Made by a program: the position numbers and the translations under genes. The notes under the pieces are model-generated. The model saw nothing but the letters and a program-made list of their open reading frames with translations. It was not told where the DNA came from and did not search any database. From Oscheius onirici (taxonomy: Eukaryota > Nematoda > Chromadorea > Rhabditida > Rhabditidae), in NCBI GenBank assembly GCA_932521025.1, contig OW051473.1, positions 4,340,001-4,404,000 of the forward strand: a stretch of 64,000 nt of DNA. Direction: 5' to 3'. Below are positions 41,201 through 53,859 of the stretch, piece after piece. Every line of letters begins with the position of its first letter. Position 1 is the stretch's first letter.

Positions 41201-44200
41201 ACTTGCTGGGCCTTGATTCGGACCTGAAAATTGTGTTGATTCCGCTCCAAAAGTTCCTACCTGTGAATAAAAACTAGTAGACAATTTTATAAGCATCTTG
41301 ATAATCCTTGAGTTCTGTTCCCGGAAAAGATGGCCACATAAAGAAGAAACCCGCAGCTAAAAACAACTTTAAATATTTTTTGATTACTAACAAACCTTAT
41401 GTTGTAGATAAATATAATCTTCGCACACCATTTCAATATTTGATCTATTCCCGGATATCTTGTCTGACAAGATTAGCTTGGTTACTTTGTAGTTTTGAAC
41501 TGCTTGATTATATACATCCTGAAATATTGACTTGATCTTTTTTTCTCAAAATGGGCATACCCTAGAAATACCGCGGAAGTTCTCAATTCCGTTGAGCAAA
41601 GTAATTATCTCACTAGTGCTCTTCACGTCGTCTTCACTGTGGTTATGGATATGGTCCAGAAGACTCTCCAAAACATCAAGAAGCATGTCTCGAATGCTCT
41701 GTCCGTTCAACGTCAAAGTTGGCGTTCCTTTCGGAGCACAAATCGTGTGCTGATCGGTATGGAAGGTGGGCGAGTCGGTCAAAGGAATCAGAGGACCGTC
41801 GAAGAGAGGAATCGAGAATCCGGCACCGGAAATCATGTGTCGTATTCTCCACAGTTTGACCAGTACTTCTTTCCTGTAAACAGTTCTACTGACAAAAATA
41901 TAAAATCGTACTTGTGAAGTCCTGTAGGTGTTTTCAAAGCTTCGAGATTAGGTATGAAGTATCGTTGGAACAGCTCTTCCGCTTTTTCAATAGCCACTTT
42001 GGAGGGTGTGAACCACTTCAAGTTCCAGTGATTCTTGTCTACCGGTTCAGCCCAATGTCTGATGGCAAGATATTCGTCCAATGGCTTGTCGTAATCTCGA
42101 CGACGACGACAAGTGTCTTCCACGTAGATGTTGCAAAGCGACTCCAGAATGTTCTCAATGACCATGCAGGCTCTCTTTAAATGTATTGGTGCCACTAGTT
42201 GTTGACGGTTTTACCTCTGTGGCGTCGTTGTGCTTGGAAAACGGCATGACCAGTTCAAGCAATTCACTTATGGCCTCCCAGTTTTCCAGAACAATCGTGG
42301 CAGGAACCTTGACCACTCGAGTGGCTAGACTGAGCCACCAAAGAACTGTGAAATCAGGCTTCTCCTCAAGATAGATCTCGGCTGAAAATAGCTAAATTCG
42401 AGAAGAAATTGTGTTGCCTTACGTGTTATGCATTCTTTCAGATTCTTCAGTACCAGCTTGAAGAAACGAGAGAAAGCCAGCTCGGGATAGCACTGAATAA
42501 TTGGATAAAGACGTTTTCAGAAAGGTCTTACTCTGTTCGCGACAAAGATCATGTCTCCAACTGCATCACATACAACTTTGCTGTCGAAAACATTTTCCGA
42601 TATGAAGCTGTAAATTCGCTCAATGGCAAACTTGTAGAGCTCCGTCGAAGAGTTTCTAAAGATTCCTTTGAAGACGGAAATGGTTCCTCTGTGCAAGATG
42701 CTGTCTTCAATGTTATTCTTTCCCTTCGAATGAATGCCACCATGCTGACCGGTCTGACTTGCAGTCTCTCCGTGATCCAACAGCATTCCAAGCAACCTGA
42801 AAGTGGTGTTTTGTTGAGATTGGAATTTTGACTTACTTGTCCATGAACAAGGCAATGATGTTCTCAAAATTGGCTGTGGCCGAGCAGAGCTCTTTCTCTT
42901 CCTCCGTCATATCATCACGAAGATGTATAGCTTCAGAACAGTCGACAATGGGAATAAGGTTGACCATTATTCCGACGAACTAAGATGGCGTATAAATTGT
43001 CAACTTTCGCTACTACCTGGAACGTCACCATACTCTTGGCAATGTCATTTTTGTCTAATCCGGGCAGCAGGGAGTTGAGCAATGTGATGGCATGAATTCG
43101 GTAGACGTTATCCTTCACAAGACATGGAGAAGTACCCACGAGAGCTTGAAGTGCTTGAAGCAGACGATGAGGCTCGGTCACAGTTTCTAGAGCCGGATAG
43201 ACCCTATAGAATATATTGGATAACGAAAAACGCTCTAAACTTACACATCCAAAATAGCTGGAAGTACCATTTTTGGTGCCAGAGCACATCCATTTCTCAG
43301 TAAATGAGTGACATCGCTAAAAAAGAATTGGTGTTGTTTTATCTATTACTTACTTCGTATTGGTCTTACTGAAGATGAGCAGTTTCATACATGGCAGCAT
43401 CATTCCAATCAGCTCATCCAGAATGGTCTGGTTCAGCTTCATGCTTTCGGGAATCTGAGAAAAACACATTTAATTTCAAAACCAAAATGAGACTGACCGG
43501 ATTGCAAGTCTTCGGTTTGTCAGCCTTTTGTGATCTTTCCCGCTTGACTCGAAGAACAACACTGTGTAGGAATCTGAAGCCAAGTTAATGAAAACAAATA
43601 GTATGAAACGTACTTTTGGAACATTTGAATGATCGGTCCACTGTGATTTCCGTTATTGGATGGGTGAACGTACGATTCGGTGAGTTTGAACAAGGTTTTC
43701 AAATGAGCCAATGTTTTCTGATGAGCAGCAGATCCCAGTAGGTACGAGAAGAACAGAGATCCTTGATCTACAGCAAAGGTCTGACACAAACCGACGACAC
43801 TTCCGAGACGTAGAGAACGAACGAGCTGTGACACATTTGTCAGGAAAAAAAATTAAATAAAACAATACCTTGGTGAAGATGATGTCCAGTTTGTCGGACC
43901 AGTCCACATAGCCGGGAGATTCGTACGACAAGCGAGCAAACATTTTTAGAATGTTTCCTTCTATCAGACTGTTGTTTTCGATCGTTGTGTACCAGTGCCA
44001 AGCCTCTTCCAGCCACAAGTTTGCTCCTTTCGTTTCTTGTAGAGCGGGTGGAAAGTTCGTCGGCGTGAACAGGTCGAGAAGACGCCAAGCTCTGACGGTA
44101 CACTCGTCCCATGGACACATATACGGTCGCATCTGAAATCTTTACTATCAACATCGCTAGATTGCTTACTTTGTCCAAGAGATCTTGAGGGGCATTGTCT

Positions 44201-45057
44201 GAAAAGTAGCTTCTAGCATAGAAGACCAGAGTGTGCAGTTCCGTTTTGAAACCATCCGGAAGCAAGAAAAGCCCATCTTCTTCCAGATTCTTGTACATTA
44301 CTTCAGTGTACAGGTCAAACAGCGGCTCCCAATCGATTACAATGTCTCCCCGGACGAGGAAATCTCGGCGACTACAAATGAGGTAATATCTTGACTAAAA
44401 AACTAACCAAAGAAGAGCGTTCAGACAATGCACAGCAATTTTCACATCTCGAAAAAGTTGTTTCGGCTTGACCATCATGAAAAGAACTTTGACCAGGAGA
44501 ATATGATCTTCCTTTGGAAAACGTCTTCCATAGCGTTCCACATATCTGAATCAAAAAATTGTTGACTGCTGAAATACTTCATACTTCTCAATCTCGAAAA
44601 TCCATTGCAGCAAACCGATATGAGGATCCTTGAGCAGAATGGCGTGGGCAATACCGGACTGAAAAAAGACATCAATAAAACATAACAAAAATATACCTTG
44701 ATGTCACCCCAGGCTTTGTTAGCCTGCTCTTCTACTTCTTTCGAATATGGCAACTTTTTGAGTTGCCAGATTTCCTTCTGGAACCACTTTGTCGAGTCTG
44801 GATCAGTAGAAGTGCCATGGAACTCATCTCCTGAAAGAAATAGTAAAAAAATATTTGGCTAATATTGCAAAGCTGAGAAAAATCAACCAACCGTCAGCTT
44901 CTGATGGAACTCCGTCTTCTTCACCGTCGGCCGTTTCCTCGTTGTCGGGATCTTCCATTTCCACGTCTTCGTCACCGGCTTCGGAACCGGAAACGGACAT
45001 ATCGTCTTCAGAATCACTCTGAAAAAATCAATGAAACTACGCTGAAATACCCACCAT
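38297..45057 (-). CDS. psme-4: Proteasome activator complex subunit 4 (PA200/Blm10)
   Basis: A very large HEAT-repeat protein that caps the 20S proteasome in the nucleus and promotes degradation of acetylated histones and other proteins. The initiator ATG (45057-45055) stands alone, directly followed by a GTGGGT donor. The next exon starts with a very acidic N-terminus ([20 protein letters not shown]). Family landmarks: [20 protein letters not shown], the 'W-NL-WF-PS' signature; [58 protein letters not shown]; and the C-terminal block [14 protein letters not shown]. The last residues are SPNYYV, a hydrophobic-Tyr-X tail of the kind that docks into the 20S alpha-ring pocket (SPCYYA in mammals). 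More than twenty exons with short introns. All exons I checked are open, so the gene appears intact. Confidence 0.93.
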
Positions 45058-45875
45058 TTTCAATACGTTTCGAAATAAGGATGATTATATACACTTGATT
45101 TGTGGCAGTGTCGTTTAGTCCATACACCTAAAAAATGAAATCAATAATGAGGGAGATATGTGGAGAGGAGTTGGGGTGACCTCGCGGTCCGACCAACCAA
45201 GACCATAATAACAATTAGATGAGCTCTGAGAAAGGCTGAGTTTGAGAGGGATGATAAACAATGTAAGCGTTTTCAATATCGCGCAAAAATACGTAGTTGC
45301 GGCTACCGTAAGATTTATTGCAGTTGTTTTCCCGCAAATAATACGGAATCATTTCGATTCGATCGGGCAGACAGCCTATTTTTAAACGTGTTCTGAACAA
45401 CATTACAAAAATGTTCATGTTTCTGATTTTTCAAGAAATCGATAGTTGTGAAAACAAAAAGTGATTTGAAAACCAAAAGAAAAGTGCTGTGAAAATGTGT
45501 TTTACGCAAAATATGAAACGATTTTCCGTTGTTGACATCAGAAAACTATGAAGACTTGGCAGAATCGTCTCGTCTGAGTGGCTCAACACCTGCTCACCAC
45601 GTCAGTGGTCCCAATGTTGCTGCTATGCGCCCTCTCAGGCGAACTACAGGAAACATTTTCCTCGTGTCTGCAGAGGCGAACCAATTTGAAACACATAAAC
45701 AGATTGAAGAAACATCAAATTTGCTTTCAATGTGTTTTTTTATATTTTATCAGCCAATACTGTGAACACATAGAGCTAAAAATAGCAAACTTGTATCCCT
45801 GTGAAGCACAATTACTGTTTTGCCCCCAAACACGGTTTCAACGCTAATATCATATACGTCCTTCTATCAATATTC

Positions 45876-45950
45876 AACAAGTACTGCAACAGGCCAGCCT
45901 GCCCTGGGCTAACTGACTGCGCATCGAGGCTTCACAGACTTTAACAAACT
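45876..45950 (+). mobile_element. Internally deleted SINE copy
   Basis: It shares the head of the two fuller copies near 61.5 and 62.9 kb (AACAAGTA..GCAACAGG, then CCAGCCTG.CCTGGG). It then jumps to a segment resembling the copy-2 tail (GCATCGAGGCTTCACAGAC versus GTCGATGCTTCAGACCGAC). The A-box and B-box portion is missing, so this copy would be dead. Confidence 0.5.
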
Positions 45951-46959
45951 TTACTTTACTTGATTTCAACTTTAAAGGAATAACTTTAACTTTAAAATAC
46001 AAGAAAAGAACTCCAAGTAATTTTGTTTTCTATTAAAAATTGCTAGATTTTTGGCGATTACTACATGGTACTAACAAATGCACCTAGCATCCCCTTTTTC
46101 AATATTACATTGATTTTTTGCAACTTCTGTAATGATCAGAAACGATTCGGTACCTGTATCGAGAGAATAAAAACAAATGGAAACTGAAACATCTATTTTA
46201 AATTGCTCCCAAGTCTGTGTGTGTTTGTCTGAAGCTCTAATTGAGGATAAGGAGGGGAGATTTGTGCGCAAATTAGTTTTTAACAAGTCACTACAGGAAA
46301 AGCAAGTGCGCGAAGTGCTCTTACAACTTTGGTAGTTTCTTTGGAGGGACAGGGGGTGACTGCAACAGAGTGACAAGGGGAGAAGGGAAGGGACAGTAGG
46401 ACTGACTCACTAAAGCTAGGGAAGGGCCGGGCGACCCGTTCAGTTTTTACATTTTGAAATTAGGTTTGGGAGGGAGCGGATTTCAATACAATTTTGGTAG
46501 TTTCCGTGGAGGGTCAGGGAGAGTGACTGGAGGAGGGTAACAAAGGAGGGATGAAAGGGAAATCACGACTGGGGTTTTGTGAGAGAGCAAAGTCGTGAAT
46601 TTCTACTTTAGCCCTGGAAGGGCGTTGCTAACCTTGTTTAAAAATGTTGTGGTTTTCGATACTGTTGTGTACCTTGTCATTCTGTCGTTCTATTGTAACC
46701 TTTGGCGCATTCAATCGGGGTCCTGATCAAACAGGTTGAAAATCGGAAGAGCCGAATTAAAAGACGCGTTCCTGTCTGAGACAACTTCATAAGATTTAGG
46801 TTAAAGCTTTGTTTCTTTCTGTGACCAACAAAAATAATTTTCTTGTTTCTCAAGTAATGAAACCCACTAGCCTAAAGTGGAAGTTTTGCCACCCGCAACT
46901 ATGGGATGGAAAACTCAAACAAAGAAATCTATATTTTGCACCTCGAGCTACCAAATTTT

Positions 46960-47085
46960 TCCGAATGACCGTTGTATGTATCCAAATGTAAGTTCCAAAT
47001 GTAAGTTTGTAAGTCCCAAATGTCAAATGTAAGTTCAAAAATGTAAGTCCTAAATGTTTCCGAATGACCGGTTGTATGTAGTTTT
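46960..47085. repeat. Short tandem array of AAATGTAAGT units with flanking duplication
   Basis: The unit (C)CAAATGTAAGTT/C is repeated about five times, imperfectly, between 46984 and 47055. The array sits between two copies of CCGAATGACCG(G)TTGTATGTA, about 100 bp apart. This looks like replication slippage plus a segmental duplication. Confidence 0.6.
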
Positions 47086-48184
47086 GGGTAATTAACTGTT
47101 GGTGTTGTTCAGAGTTGACAGTTTGTGCTAATCCGTCATGCGTATGTTGATATTACGGCAGAAAAAAATGCAGTTTGAAAAACAACTTCTTGCGGTTAAC
47201 TTCTAGACATACGGAAGAAAGTTCTTACAGAAAGTTCTAACTGCTTGTTACTAAGACTGCCATTGTCCTCGCCGGTTTCGGCATTTTACAGGACAAGCTT
47301 CAACCCAAATCGATATACATCTACTAGAACCTATTTATAGTTAGTGATCGGTAAAGGAACAAGTACAACACAATTACCTGGTACCCAAATAGCTCGTGTA
47401 GGAAATGCTCAGACACCGCGATCCCACAATGTTCGTTTGTTCTTATGTCCAGTCTTCCTTCCAGTTGTGACGTTGTTTGACATCGAGTCCATAAGTGCGT
47501 CGTGTTCCTTGAGGTAATTGGGCTATTAGTCATATAATCTTTAGCTTACAAAAACTTCTCCCAGAGGTGTTATAATCTGTTGTAATATGGGAAAGGTCGC
47601 TGTTTTTAATCGCAATCCCTAGTAACTAATCATTATCTTAGGGTAAGGAGGCGTCATAAGTCGCCTTTCTGGTGCCTTGCAAGCATACAAAGCCTTCCGG
47701 AATGATAAAGTCTCCCTCAGGGTAGATAAAGGAGATACAACTGTTTCGGAGAAAATTAACAATTCGGGATTTATTTACACTGTCCTATCAGCACTTCATA
47801 AGTACTTCTGCGACAACAGTGACAGTTTAACAACATTGGTTTGTAGCTTGGCTACAAGTTTGTGAGACAAAAAATTTCCAGGCAGATGAGTAAGCTACAC
47901 GTCTGACCGTCGTCGCCAAAACCGCAGTCTTTGAGTGTGTATACGGGGCGCCATCATGGTGCTGGGTCCTATCGGAGGGCTGATAGCGCGCTTGCCTAAC
48001 GACGCCAGCAAGCGATCCCCTAACCGTCGCCTCGTGTGGGTTACTTCGGAAGATTTAACATCGGCTAACATTTCTATTTTTATTCTTTGGCTTGACCAAT
48101 GTTGGTCATTTTCCCACGATGATAGGGGCTGCCGAGTTATGGGGGCGGAGTCAGCCCGCCCTGAGCCCAACAACACTATCAACC

Positions 48185-50052
48185 ATGCCGCCGACGAGGC
48201 CAGCGACCGAACGAATCCGAAATCCCAACGATGCCCTTCGACATTATCATCGATCGATTACCGTAATTTTACTCTGTCTCGCGATGTTTTCGACCGTGTG
48301 TGCCGCGCCTTTACGCGAAACACCATCCGACGAACTGTTGCCACTTTCCGTTCAGGACGGATTTTATCCTCTTTCCGTAGGTTAGTCTTATAAACTTTAT
48401 CTTCTTCAACACATAATTTGTCCGTTTCTGATGTGTAACAATTTACGTTTTAGCCAACAACACAAACCTGAAAGAGTTGTCGCGACACACATTTTATTCT
48501 CTGTACAGTGCCGAAGTACCTGAGCAAATCGGGCCTCCGCCTGTTTTTCTCCAAGAAAACAGGCAGTTTCATAAAAAGAACAAGACTGCCATTGAGCGCA
48601 AAAACAAGCCTGGTGAGTCGTTTTTTACGGGCTACTAGAGCAATATTTTAAAAGTCATTGCTGCAAGTCTTGCTTATCTCAGAATCGATAGGTCAAATTA
48701 CAATATGTTCCGGCTATTCTTGTCAATACTATTTGGTTTATCTTTAAATATGCGTCATTCATAAAGCCAGAAACCTCGTCGAGAGGCTATGTCTCACCCA
48801 AAAATTCCAATCTCCGTTCTGACAAGTTCAGCTGTTTCTGCAAAGCGACTCTTGGCAGCCGTTCGCGCCTCAAATCATAATGATTGATCATTTTCCGGCG
48901 TTCACGTAAAGGATGATCATCGTCATACGATTGCAAGTCAATTTTAATAGATTTGAAACTCATTTTTCTCTAAAACCCCATTCTTACCCGAGAACTTGTT
49001 GGCGCATTGTCCGAAGACACATGTCGCCGCATAGTGTGGATCAGCTTTCAGAGCCCCCGCCTGTCCCGAATAGAGGTTACACGAGAGAAGGGGCAATTGA
49101 TGAATCAACTTCGGGAATGTTAGATCAGTAGCACCGTAAAACAGCACCTAAAGAAGGTCGGCTCCTTTTACAATCACAAGGGCACTGTAGTACGTGGCGC
49201 TCTTTACTCTTCAATGTCTGCATCGTGGCTGCAACACTGTCTCAAAAAAAAGCACACGCGTTCTAACCTATGCTATTTAGACTTTCATTTAAACTTCGCG
49301 CCAGAAATACCGATTGGCGCACTTTTGGCAGGCGCACTTTTGGCAAAAATGTCTTCAGCTTGATAACTTATCTAACTAGCCACTGCTCACATTCCGAAGT
49401 AGTAGCTGACGGCTTTCGCCCAGAAAGATGCGGGGGGCGCTCATAAACAAGCTAACGTAACAGTCAAACGAATGACGTTTTCAGGCAGGAAAAAACCAGT
49501 CTACAATGGTCGAAAGGAGCTGCTGAAGATCTTGCTTGACAAGGAGAAACGACCCCAGCAAATTTGCAAAGGAGAGACTTTTAAACAACGGGTGAAAGTT
49601 CCCGGCTGTCTCACCAAGACTATTGTTAACAGGTATTACAGTTTGAGATTTTGAACAAACGTGAATCTAGGTTCTGCCACGGAGTCTGTTCGTCCTATTT
49701 TATTCCCAGAATGTCTCGAAAGCTCAAAGCCTTCTTTAAATCGTGTGCTTACTGTGGCCCGAAGGAGTACGATTACGTGGATGTGACTCTCGACTGTCCT
49801 GGACAGGATCCTCCTCAAATAACAAAGAGGATAACAAAGGTTAATCACATTTTCGACCTTTCGCAACGTTTCTGGTCCTTCCACCTACGACGCCGTCTAA
49901 GCAAATTAGTTTACAATTAGGGATGATCTTTCCGTTTTCCCAGAAAAGTTGCAAGAATGCATCATTATTTTCAAGTGACCACTGACCAATCGTCGCACTT
50001 TCAGGTCAAAAAATGTGCCTGTATAAACCACGACTACAAGCAACATCTGTAA
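48185..50052 (+). CDS. Gremlin/DAN-family secreted cystine-knot protein (presumptive BMP antagonist)
   Basis: Five exons (48185-48380, 48454-48612, 49485-49632, 49671-49839, 50005-50052) join with consistent phases to give 239 residues. Residues about 23-41 are a signal peptide or anchor (ITVILLCLAMFSTVCA). A basic, poorly conserved region follows, then a C-terminal DAN cystine knot: CKGETFKQRVKVPGC, NRFCHGVCSSYFIPRM, SCAYCGP, VTLDCPG, ITKRITKVKKCAC. The nine cysteines and the 'NRFC.G.C.S.YIPR' core match gremlin most closely. Gremlins bind BMP-type TGF-beta ligands outside the cell and block receptor access. The natural target here would be a DBL-1-like ligand, which is inference. An in-frame ATG at 48119 would lengthen the N-terminus by 22 residues. 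The third intron-exon boundary precedes the knot, so the knot is coded by the last three exons. Confidence 0.85.
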
Positions 50053-51652
50053 AGGCACCCGCTGCCGGACAGCGCAAAGTTCGACGAACCATCCTTCTGG
50101 ACGTGCTCAGGCCAACAGACGGCCCTTTTTTATAGGATCTTAGCGACGTTTGTCTTAGATTTGTCTGTGTGCAGTGTGTTCTTGCTTACCCTCTGCGAAG
50201 CCATCTTCCCCTCACTCACTCACCCTCTCCCTTACCGCTCCTTCAAATCAAGTAACGATCTCAATTTATTCAGCGACAGAATTGTTCCGACGTGTACTCA
50301 CTTTCCGAAAGAATTGTTTATTGGTTGTATGCACGGTGTCCGTGAATTGTGCTGATCTCAAACCAGCAGCCGATTGTCGACTGCTGTGCGTACAGCTATT
50401 CGAGTTCTGTGTGTGCACGGGTCTGCTGTGCTTCTTTTTGACACAGTCGTTTTCCAGTGCTCTTCCTTGCTGTCATACGAGGTTGATTAAGTGCAAAATA
50501 TAATAAAAGTTTAACTCTCTTTCTTTTTTTGCAACTTTCGAAAGACGAAGGGCATGTGTCGCGCCAGGTAGACGACCTCCTGCCGAGAGGCGCCTCGTAA
50601 ATTCGCTGGACAACTGATCGTGGGCGAATAACTAGCAATTATCTTTTCTGACACCGCTCTTTAAGGTTGTAAGAACAGTCACCGGTTCGAGCAGGGGGCT
50701 GTCTGCCCCGATAACACTGGAGCCTGTGGTACGCAAGCAACGAAGAAACACCCGATTTAGGTGAAAGGTCATTGGAATTCCAGTCACTTCCTTCCTTTAG
50801 CTCAGTTTCGCAACCACCCTATTGTTTTTTGGACTAGACTCTTCCGGACAAAGTTTGCGAAGAACTAATTGTCTGAATAATGTACACGCTGACGTTTCTG
50901 GGTCCAACTGAGTCATCTGCAAGTGGTGTTTACTGTAACTTCCTGACAAGTTAGTATGAGTTATAGTGAAAGTGTTTTTGAGGACTTTTCATCGAAAGCG
51001 ATACGTACAATATTAAGTCCTACGGGTGTATATCTTACGTCAAACTCTGAGTCTGCGTATTTCCAATTATACGGAACAGTCGTGAATGTGTACTCTCGCT
51101 TGTACACAAATTACGCTGAAAATACGCACATAAAGTTTGGCGCACTTTATGTTCAGTAAAATGTATACAGTTTATACTGTCACTTTTAGTCACTTTTCAT
51201 TTATCCATCATTTGAAGCAAATTTTTGGGTCCTCAATTCATATTTACTGCAAAGCTTGCATTGTAGATTCTGTATGCAGACTGCAAACTCCGCATCATTT
51301 TCGGACTTAATTTTGTCTACAAAACATTTCTTTTATTTCGAAACATCTCATTCAACCCAGAAGTTCTGCTCCAAAAATAGCAGACCCATAAAGCGCACGC
51401 AACTGCCGCTACAGACTTAGATCACTTTGAGATTTCAGGGTTTATTTCATTTTGAGAAAATAAAATATCAAATCACAATTTGGGGAGAGGAGGCACAACC
51501 TGGGGGTGATGACGTTTGAAGGCACAATGGAATAAGCAAGATATGTCACAGTGAACACAACCGAACACCGGAAACAAAAACTGGAATTGGTGAATAAAGC
51601 CAGGGGAAAGCTCGAAGCACCCGTGTAAAATCTTACTCGAATTCAATAGAGA
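50053..51652. other. Intergenic stretch between convergent 3' ends
   Basis: Lies between the gremlin-like gene (plus) and the aftiphilin-like gene (minus). An AATAAAAG near 50503 is a possible poly(A) signal. The plus-strand ORFs at 50161-50503 overlap each other in different frames and show no family features. Nothing else is recognisable. Confidence 0.4.
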
Positions 51653-53859
51653 TTACAAATTTTGTCCGCCGAAAGGCAGCATGACCTTTCTCGAAAGTAA
51701 ACAGCTCAAATCAGGCAGTTGATCGTGCAATGCTCTTGCATCTAGAGACAGCTCCGCTACAGGTTTGTACGAGCATTGTGGGGAAGCAGACGACAGAAGA
51801 GTGTCTAGTATTGATCTGAACATAAAGTAAAAAAGGTACTTTAATGAGTTACTACCTTTCTGGTGTTTTCGTACTGATGTTGACACCCATGTCCAGTCCA
51901 AACGCTTCCAAATCTTTTTGAAGTGTGAAAGTTCCTGAACTCGATCCACCTGAGTTTGCCGATAAAAAATCAACATCCAGTAAAGCTGAAGAACCTTCTG
52001 AAAGCAGGGATTAGTAAACGACAGGACCACTGTTATGACAAATACAACAGGACAAAAGCAAAGTTCAAAAACCTACTTGCTCCTTTCAAAGGATTGGTTA
52101 ATCCACTTTTATCCCAATCAAATTCAGCTGGCGGTGCAGAAAGCGAATCGAACGGTACAGAAGTTGAAGGAGGAGAACATTTTTCTTCTAAAACTGTCCA
52201 ATAAATGTTTTTGCTTAAAACTTGCCGGAAGTTGTTGCTGTAGGTCTCAATACTTCAGCCGTTGTGCTCGGCACTATGTTGCCATTTACAGGGGTTGGGA
52301 TCAATACGACTTCCGAAGACAATGGCGAAAGAACTCCTTTTGACGTTAGACTCTTAAAATAGAGTTCAATGAATCAAGCAAACAAGCAGACCTTATCAAT
52401 GTTGATCTTTTTGTAGTGATTGGAAGCAAGCGTAGAAGCTTCAAACACGTACTGAAGTGATTTGGCTTCTTCGACAATCCTCAGAAGGCACCACAATTCA
52501 AATGCTCTAGAAAATGATGAACTTTTGAGCCACATCATGCCACTAACTGTTTTAAAGGACAGTCGTCTCCAATCGAATTGTTTGCCGCATTCAAAACGGA
52601 TGATATTTCGCTGACATTGTTTTCCTTGAAGTCGACATCCTCAGTATCTTCACATTCCCATTCAACGTCGACAATTTCTTGAAGTAATGATTTTTCCCAG
52701 GTCTGTAAGAAGAGTGTGGTGTCCTAAAAATTGATAGCACTACCTCATTGTCGGTGTCTCTCGGTGACTCCGTGAACTGTGGCGTCCAACTTTCACTCTC
52801 AAAAGCCGCAGGTTCATCTGCTGGAGCAGCTGATCCAAAAGCACCAAAATCGTCGTCTTCATCAACAGAGGGAGCACTTGCTAACTAAAACAAGAGATAA
52901 AAAAATAAATGTTTCTGCTCACATGAGAATCTCGTCTTGCCACTTTATCAAAATCTCCCCATTCAAACTCCTCTTCTTGGGGTCGAGGCTGTGAATGAAC
53001 GCTTGCAGCTGAATACATTGTTTGACAACATTGACAGAAAACAGCCAAACCATTATCAAGTGGGGTAGCTACTGATGAATCCATGCTCTCTGGTACTGTT
53101 TTAGCAAAATCTCCAAACTCGTCGTCTTCATCGTCACAGTTGTCAGCAACGATTGCGTTAGGCGGATCAGGTTCCAGCCGTTGCCCTTGATCCGTTGGGC
53201 AAGAACGATTTGGCCCAGGCTCAAAATCATCATTTGTCAATGGTTCTGGAGACCTAGCAATATTCTGAAGAAATCACTAAAAACAAGCATAATCAAAAAC
53301 TACCTCAATACAGGCTTCTACTATGTTGACATGCTGCTTTGGGCGCACTGGAAGAGGAGGCGTTTTGCTACCATTCAGCATTTGTTCACTTGGGACGTCT
53401 TCTACATTCTGAAAGACAGTTGTCGTAAGAACGGTCCCGCTATTTAAATTGAAAATAATGTAAAATGGGGAATTTAATCTAACCGTGATGTCAGATATCG
53501 TTGGTGAAGTAATTTCAACCACTGTTTTAGGCTCCTTTGTCACTTCACTTGAACAACTTGGATCTTCGAATCTTTCCGGAAAATTTGTAGGAATCATCCC
53601 GTTCTTCAAATAAATGTAAAAAACAATAATCTTGAAAAATACCTTAGAAGAAATAGTCGATTTTAACGGTTGTCCGGGGTCAGGGACGTAAGAGTGCTCA
53701 ATTTCTGGTAAGGGTATATGTCCGAACACCTAAAGCTTGGACCGTATAAGAAACACAAACTGATACTACCTCATGTTCCTCATCTTCACCATGTGTTCTT
53801 GAATTATCTAAGTCGTGTTCAAAAGTTCCTGGAAAAGGCGGCGGTAACTCTTCATCCAT
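51653..53859 (-). CDS. Aftiphilin-like clathrin/AP-1 accessory protein
   Basis: Starts at the ATG 53859 just after a TTTCAG site (MDEELPPPFPG). The N-terminal two thirds is acidic and unstructured. It carries several short peptide motifs of the type that bind the ear domains of AP-1 gamma and GGA adaptors: DDEFGDFAKT, EFEWGDFDK and DDFGAFGSA. The C-terminal third is the conserved aftiphilin clathrin-binding region, with CPLKQAFELWCLLRIVEEA, EFDWDKSGLTNPL, LQKDLEAFGLDMG, and a final LPDLSCLLSRKVMLPF. Aftiphilin works with AP-1 and gamma-synergin in clathrin traffic from the trans-Golgi and endosomes. About ten exons with short introns. One exon join (near 52040, into SSALLDVDFLS) was chosen on phase and composition. 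Confidence 0.8.

Larger units (their letters stand above)
45058..48184. other. Intergenic stretch with degenerate repeats
   Basis: Between the divergently transcribed PSME4 and gremlin-like genes. It holds a deleted SINE copy (about 45876-45950), a duplicated purine-rich segment (about 46315-46570) and a short-unit tandem array (about 46960-47085), each listed separately. A GGGGCGGAG box sits at 48142-48150, just upstream of the gremlin-like start. The remaining ORFs are short and unsupported. Confidence 0.45.

Noticed and set aside
47935-48393. 152-codon plus-strand ORF
   Set aside because: It overlaps the signal-peptide exon of the gremlin-like gene in another frame and lacks splice or family support. 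The gremlin frame is the one that continues through all exons.
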